From positions 4,857,303 through 4,890,579 of the forward strand of contig NZ_CP116619.1 of NCBI RefSeq assembly GCF_030409055.1: DNA of 33,277 nt, read 5' to 3'. The position numbers and the translations under genes are program-made. This DNA comes from Trichocoleus desertorum NBK24. GTDB lineage: Bacteria > Cyanobacteriota > Cyanobacteriia > FACHB-46. Every line of letters starts with the position of its first letter. Position 1 is the first letter of the stretch. Of this stretch, positions 30,643 through 33,277 are shown in pieces. The notes beneath the pieces were generated by a model. It searched no databases. It saw nothing but the letters and a program-made list of their open reading frames with translations, and was not told where the DNA came from.

Positions 30643-30899
30643 AAACCACCCGATATTTTGAAGAGCGGGTTCTCAATGGTCGTCCAGATATTCAACCAGA
30701 GTGGTGCGAACGAGTCAGATTAAATCCATTAGAAATAGAAGTACAGCACGATGGACGAGTTCGATACTGGGGCGTAGTGCCAGAAATGGAAGGGCGAGTT
30801 TTGAGAGTTGTCACACTTGAAGATGGTGAAACTATTCATAACGCCTTCTTCGATCGGAATTACCGCAAAAAACTGCAAAGGGAGTCCGAGGAATTATGA
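30639..30899 (+). CDS. DUF4258-like protein, candidate RelE-type toxin
   Basis: In this 86-residue protein the segment FEERVLNGRPDIQPEWCERVRLNPLEIEVQHDGRVRYWGVVPEMEGRVLRVVTLEDGETIHNAFFDRNYRKK has the H/R-rich helix, the RVRYWG strand and the RVV-x-L-x-D-G-E-T-x-H-N-A-F-x-D closing strand seen in DUF4258-like small proteins of the RelE/BECR type. It overlaps the DUF2283 gene by 4 bp. That neighbour pair recurs in cyanobacteria and is thought to be toxin-antitoxin-like; this is family knowledge, not shown here. Confidence 0.65.
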   Translation: MKTTRYFEERVLNGRPDIQPEWCERVRLNPLEIEVQHDGRVRYWGVVPEMEGRVLRVVTLEDGETIHNAFFDRNYRKKLQRESEEL

Positions 30900-31348
30900 A
30901 ATTGCATTACTACCCAGAGACAGACACGCTCTATATCCAGCTAAAAAACGAGCCGAGTACTGAGTCAGAAGAAATTGCTCATGATGTAGTAATTGACTTT
31001 GATGCTAACGGCAAAATCGTTGGCATCGATATTGACCATGCTAGTCAGGCCGTGGATTTATCTGAGTTGAACATTGAATCTCTTGCTGAAACTCTTGAAC
31101 GCCCTAATCAAGAAGCAACCCAACTCAAAGCAGGTTATTACTTTCTCGGCAGAGGGACGATTCAATCCGCTCTTTCCCAAGGTGCAAGAAGACGACGTCA
31201 AACAAACCCAGAAATGGTCAAGTTGGCCAGACAAATTTTAGGGGATGCTCAATCTAGTAAAGCTGCTAGAAAGTTAGCAGCTTCTGTTCTCTCGCAACAA
31301 GCATCTACTAGAACTCGCAGCCCAAGACTAAGGCGCGATTCGGAATAA
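30896..31348 (+). CDS. DUF2283 protein with an extra basic C-terminal half
   Basis: Residues 1-66 are a clear DUF2283 domain (MKLHYYPETDTLYIQLKNEPS ... VVIDFDANGKIVGIDIDHAS ... VDLSELN), which is normally the whole protein at about 65-75 residues. Here 80 more residues follow: GYYFLGRGTIQSALSQGARRRRQTNPEMVKLARQILGDAQSSKAARKLAASVLSQ, a basic helical part of a kind seen at the ends of small cyanobacterial proteins, then an Arg/Ser tail. The DUF2283 part is a likely antitoxin for the 86-residue product; the tail could bind nucleic acid. It may be a fusion with a second small gene. Confidence 0.72.
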   Translation: MKLHYYPETDTLYIQLKNEPSTESEEIAHDVVIDFDANGKIVGIDIDHASQAVDLSELNIESLAETLERPNQEATQLKAGYYFLGRGTIQSALSQGARRRRQTNPEMVKLARQILGDAQSSKAARKLAASVLSQQASTRTRSPRLRRDSE

Positions 31349-31435
31349 CCGGAAGCCTGAAGCGATCGCCTCCCTCGCCAAAGTTCAGCGATCGCCTCTG
31401 CACTCCACCTAAAACCCTTTAGCTCAGGTGAAGCC

Positions 31436-32317
31436 ATGAATATCGTATCCGACTCCGTGTTAGTGGAGTCTAAATCGGCACGCAATAATCAGCTAGCGCA
31501 GGTATCGCACGACCGCGCGACTGAAGTATTGAACAAAACTAAAGCTCTGTTCTTTGCCTTGTGGCAAGGAGTAGGGCTTGCAACTACAGAGCAAGTAGCA
31601 GAGTTCTATGAGGTCTCTACAGAAAATGCTCGGCAGCTCGTCAGAACTCATCGCGATGAGTTTGAAGCAGATGGACTGAAAACCTTAAAGGGTAAAGCTC
31701 TCAATGAAGTGCGTGATCTCTTATCACTCACTTCTAAAAGCGTGAATGCCACCATCTGGACTCCTCGCGCTGCTCTGCGTCTCGGCATGCTGCTGCGGGA
31801 CTCTGAAATTGCTAAAGCGATCAGAACTTCTTTGTTGGATGCAGTAGAGCACATTATTCCGACTCTTGCTCCCACTGCTGAACCTTCTGCTCTCCCTTCA
31901 TCCGATCGCCTCACCGTCCTAAAAGAAGCAGTCGCGATCGGCAACCAGCTTGGCGGCTTCGATGACCGTCAGAAGATGCTGCTCAAAGATCAGCTCATGA
32001 ACCTGCTGATGCAAGAGCGCTTACTGGCTGCTGACTCAACCCTAACCATTGAAGCAGCAGTCGCAGCAGAGCCAGAGCAGGCGAAGCGCTTAGAAGTGCC
32101 CATCTCAGATCGCTGCCTCGACTTGGGCTACAACCCCAACACCAAACAACTGCTCAGAATTGGTCAGGTTGCCGCTGCCTTCTATCGTGGTCGTCACGGT
32201 CGTCCTCCTCAGAAGCGAGAGCAATTCGTCGGGGGCACCACTCGCATGGTCAATGTCTACACCGCAGACGACCTCGGCATTCTCGACTCCGCCATTCATT
32301 CTGTGATGGGGGACTGA
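31436..32317 (+). CDS. Antirepressor-like DNA-binding regulator, copy A (293 residues)
   Basis: It is a paralogue of the 288-residue protein at 12219-13088. The last 140 or so residues differ at only one position (LEVPI against LKVPI); the N-terminal helix-turn-helix part has many differences (ATTEQVAEFYEVSTENARQLVRTHRDEF against ATSAQLAEFYETDVETVQKLSQRHRDEF), and a five-residue insertion follows the AVE segment. DNA-reading specificity has probably diverged while the effector or oligomer part stayed the same. CAGGTGAAG lies before the ATG. It is the first gene of the right-arm operon, 3 bp ahead of the 88-residue gene. Confidence 0.7.
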   Translation: MNIVSDSVLVESKSARNNQLAQVSHDRATEVLNKTKALFFALWQGVGLATTEQVAEFYEVSTENARQLVRTHRDEFEADGLKTLKGKALNEVRDLLSLTSKSVNATIWTPRAALRLGMLLRDSEIAKAIRTSLLDAVEHIIPTLAPTAEPSALPSSDRLTVLKEAVAIGNQLGGFDDRQKMLLKDQLMNLLMQERLLAADSTLTIEAAVAAEPEQAKRLEVPISDRCLDLGYNPNTKQLLRIGQVAAAFYRGRHGRPPQKREQFVGGTTRMVNVYTADDLGILDSAIHSVMGD

Positions 32318-32320
32318 GCC

Positions 32321-32587
32321 ATGTCCTTAGACTTTCTCCCTCTGGGCTGCTCTCAGCCCAACTCTCCTGCCTGCTTACTTCACTGGATAGAGATGGTTTT
32401 GAGCCAGTGCCAAGAACCGCAAAAGCTCAGCATCACTCTGGCTGACAAGCACATCACCACCCACTGTGGGGACTACTTCCTGGCAGATGACCTCTGGCAC
32501 ACTCGCCACTTACTCCAACAAAAGTATCACCTAGTCATCTGGGTGGGACAACGCCTCTACGCCACAACAGACAGGAGTCAACCATGA
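32321..32587 (+). CDS. Operon protein of unknown function, 88 residues, copy A
   Basis: It differs from the copy at 11949-12215 at two residues (ADKHI against AHKHI, ADDLW against ADELW). The same strand-helix layout is present and no motif is recognised. The start follows the 293-residue gene by 3 bp and its stop overlaps the next start by 4 bp, so expression is tied to the operon. Confidence 0.7.
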   Translation: MSLDFLPLGCSQPNSPACLLHWIEMVLSQCQEPQKLSITLADKHITTHCGDYFLADDLWHTRHLLQQKYHLVIWVGQRLYATTDRSQP

Positions 32588-32919
32588 GTCAAGATGCCAT
32601 TGAATTTCCCTACCGTGGTTGGCTCATCCGAGTCACTTTTGACGCAGAAGGCTGGAGTGCCAAGGCCAAGCATCCGAGGGGCAAGGACTTTGCCACCATC
32701 AAGAGTTCTTATGCCTTTGCGGCTGATGCAATTCAGGCGGCTGTGAACTTCGTCACTTGGGCTAGCCCCAGCCGCGCCATGCAGCAACTGCTCATCGAGC
32801 TGCGAGACAGCCAGCACTTGAACCAACAGGAATACCAACACTTGTTCGTGTCCTTCGAGAAGGGCATGCAGCAATTATTTCCCCTCAAAACCAAGCCCCT
32901 ACAGGAGTATGAGTCATGA
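32584..32919 (+). CDS. Operon protein of unknown function, 111 residues, copy A
   Basis: It is almost identical to the copy at 11617-11952 (one residue differs), including nearly all third codon positions by eye. It has the YRGWLIRV sheet start, the SSYAFAADAIQAAVNF helix and the LNQQEYQHLFVSF tail. The C-terminal pattern is shared with the 104-residue neighbour, which suggests that an old tandem duplication gave both genes. It overlaps neighbours at both ends by 4 bp. Confidence 0.72.
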   Translation: MSQDAIEFPYRGWLIRVTFDAEGWSAKAKHPRGKDFATIKSSYAFAADAIQAAVNFVTWASPSRAMQQLLIELRDSQHLNQQEYQHLFVSFEKGMQQLFPLKTKPLQEYES

Positions 32920-33230
32920 CGATCGCCACAACTCTGATTCGGCCCAAGTACCTCCACTTCTACGGACTCGTCTACAAAGCGCAGTACCTCTGTCCCATTG
33001 CGGAAGAAGGCGGCTTTACCTATGAAGTGCTCACCTCCGAAGGTGAGTTCATGAGTAATAACAGCTACCACCCCTCACCCCAAGCCGCAATAGAAGCAGG
33101 CAAGCAGCTCATCGACCACTGGTTGTCTAGCCTCGTTATTGGCTTGATGTATGACGAACTCTACGAGCAAGGCCGCATCGACCAGAAAGAATATCGCCGT
33201 CTCAGTGACTCAATGGGGGAGGCCAAGTAA
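32916..33230 (+). CDS. Operon protein of unknown function, 104 residues, copy A
   Basis: Compared with 11306-11620 the N-terminal (MTIATTLI-PKYLHFYG) and C-terminal (LMYDELYEQGRIDQKEYRRLSDSM) parts are the same, while residues 20-70 differ at many positions (CPIAEEGGFTYEVLTSEGEFMSN against CPVVEKGGFTFTVL). The gene next to it is nearly identical between arms, so this local divergence points to patchwise recombination or conversion. It is soluble with no recognised motif. Confidence 0.7.
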   Translation: MTIATTLIRPKYLHFYGLVYKAQYLCPIAEEGGFTYEVLTSEGEFMSNNSYHPSPQAAIEAGKQLIDHWLSSLVIGLMYDELYEQGRIDQKEYRRLSDSMGEAK

Positions 33231-33277
33231 TGCACCAACTTCACCAAAACCAAAGGCTAGAATCTCGCCTGCTCCCC
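33230..33277 (+). CDS. SH3-like small protein, N-terminal end only (cut by window edge)
   Basis: Sixteen codons, MHQLHQNQRLESRLLP, match the start of the 99-residue protein (MHPLHQRQRRESRRLLLP). The start overlaps the 104-residue gene stop (TAATG). The piece missing before the fragment at 1-97 is about 54 codons. Confidence 0.75.
   Translation, partial: MHQLHQNQRLESRLLP

Larger units (their letters stand above)
31363..33277 (+). repeat. Inverted duplication of the initiator operon, right copy (continues at 1-1925)
   Basis: Gene order 293-88-111-104-99 matches the reverse complement of 11007-13088. The window ends 48 bp into the 99-residue gene; its end and the rest of the operon are at 1-1925. 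Confidence 0.85.

Overview
The window is cyanobacterial DNA, most likely an accessory plasmid or phage-plasmid. The octamer GCGATCGC (HIP1, the highly iterated palindrome of cyanobacteria) recurs throughout, inside genes and between them. No rRNA, tRNA, CRISPR array, ParA, relaxase or integrase is visible. The two window ends fall inside the same gene family: the right end stops after 16 codons of a small SH3-like gene and the left end starts near its residue 71. Joining them restores a gene order seen elsewhere in the window, so the sequence may be a linearised circle lacking about 160 bp.

Layout. (1) 1-1925: end of a compact operon with a two-domain SH3-like protein and a replication-initiator-like winged-helix protein. 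(2) 2039-9800: accessory cargo. It holds a VOC-fold protein, a relic of a third initiator gene, a KAP-type P-loop NTPase operon that looks like a defence system, a HicAB toxin-antitoxin pair led by a 39-residue DUF2281-like gene, several unknown genes and a PadR regulator with its partner. (3) 9958-13475: a second, reverse-oriented copy of the initiator operon, with an XRE repressor upstream. (4) 13653-17346: an unknown acidic protein, a 0.7-kb array of HIP1 hairpins mixed with broken gene starts, a coiled-coil protein, and an HNH endonuclease gene split by an IS5-family element. (5) 17462-27949: one 3495-codon gene for a phage tail tape measure protein that carries a zincin-like HExxH site and a SAP-like motif. 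(6) 27980-30105: reverse-oriented relatives of block 4 (HNH gene, a 25-codon remnant of the coiled-coil gene, a hairpin, the acidic protein). (7) 30341-31348: a ribbon-helix-helix regulator with a DUF4258/DUF2283-like pair. (8) 31436-33277: the first copy of the operon, running off the window and apparently continuing at position 1.

Blocks 3-4 and 6-8 (plus 1) are therefore inverted arms around the giant tape measure gene. The arms share the initiator operon, the acidic protein and the HNH gene, but carry different regulators at their centres: XRE with a palindromic operator on the left, ribbon-helix-helix with three 12-bp operators on the right. The arms are mosaics. Some genes are almost identical (the 111-residue protein), others have diverged, and one gene was cleanly lost from the left arm between GGAGG repeats. 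No other tail, capsid or packaging gene is present, so the tape measure gene is either an orphan or part of a larger element. Functional assignments rest on motif recognition by eye; no database search was run.
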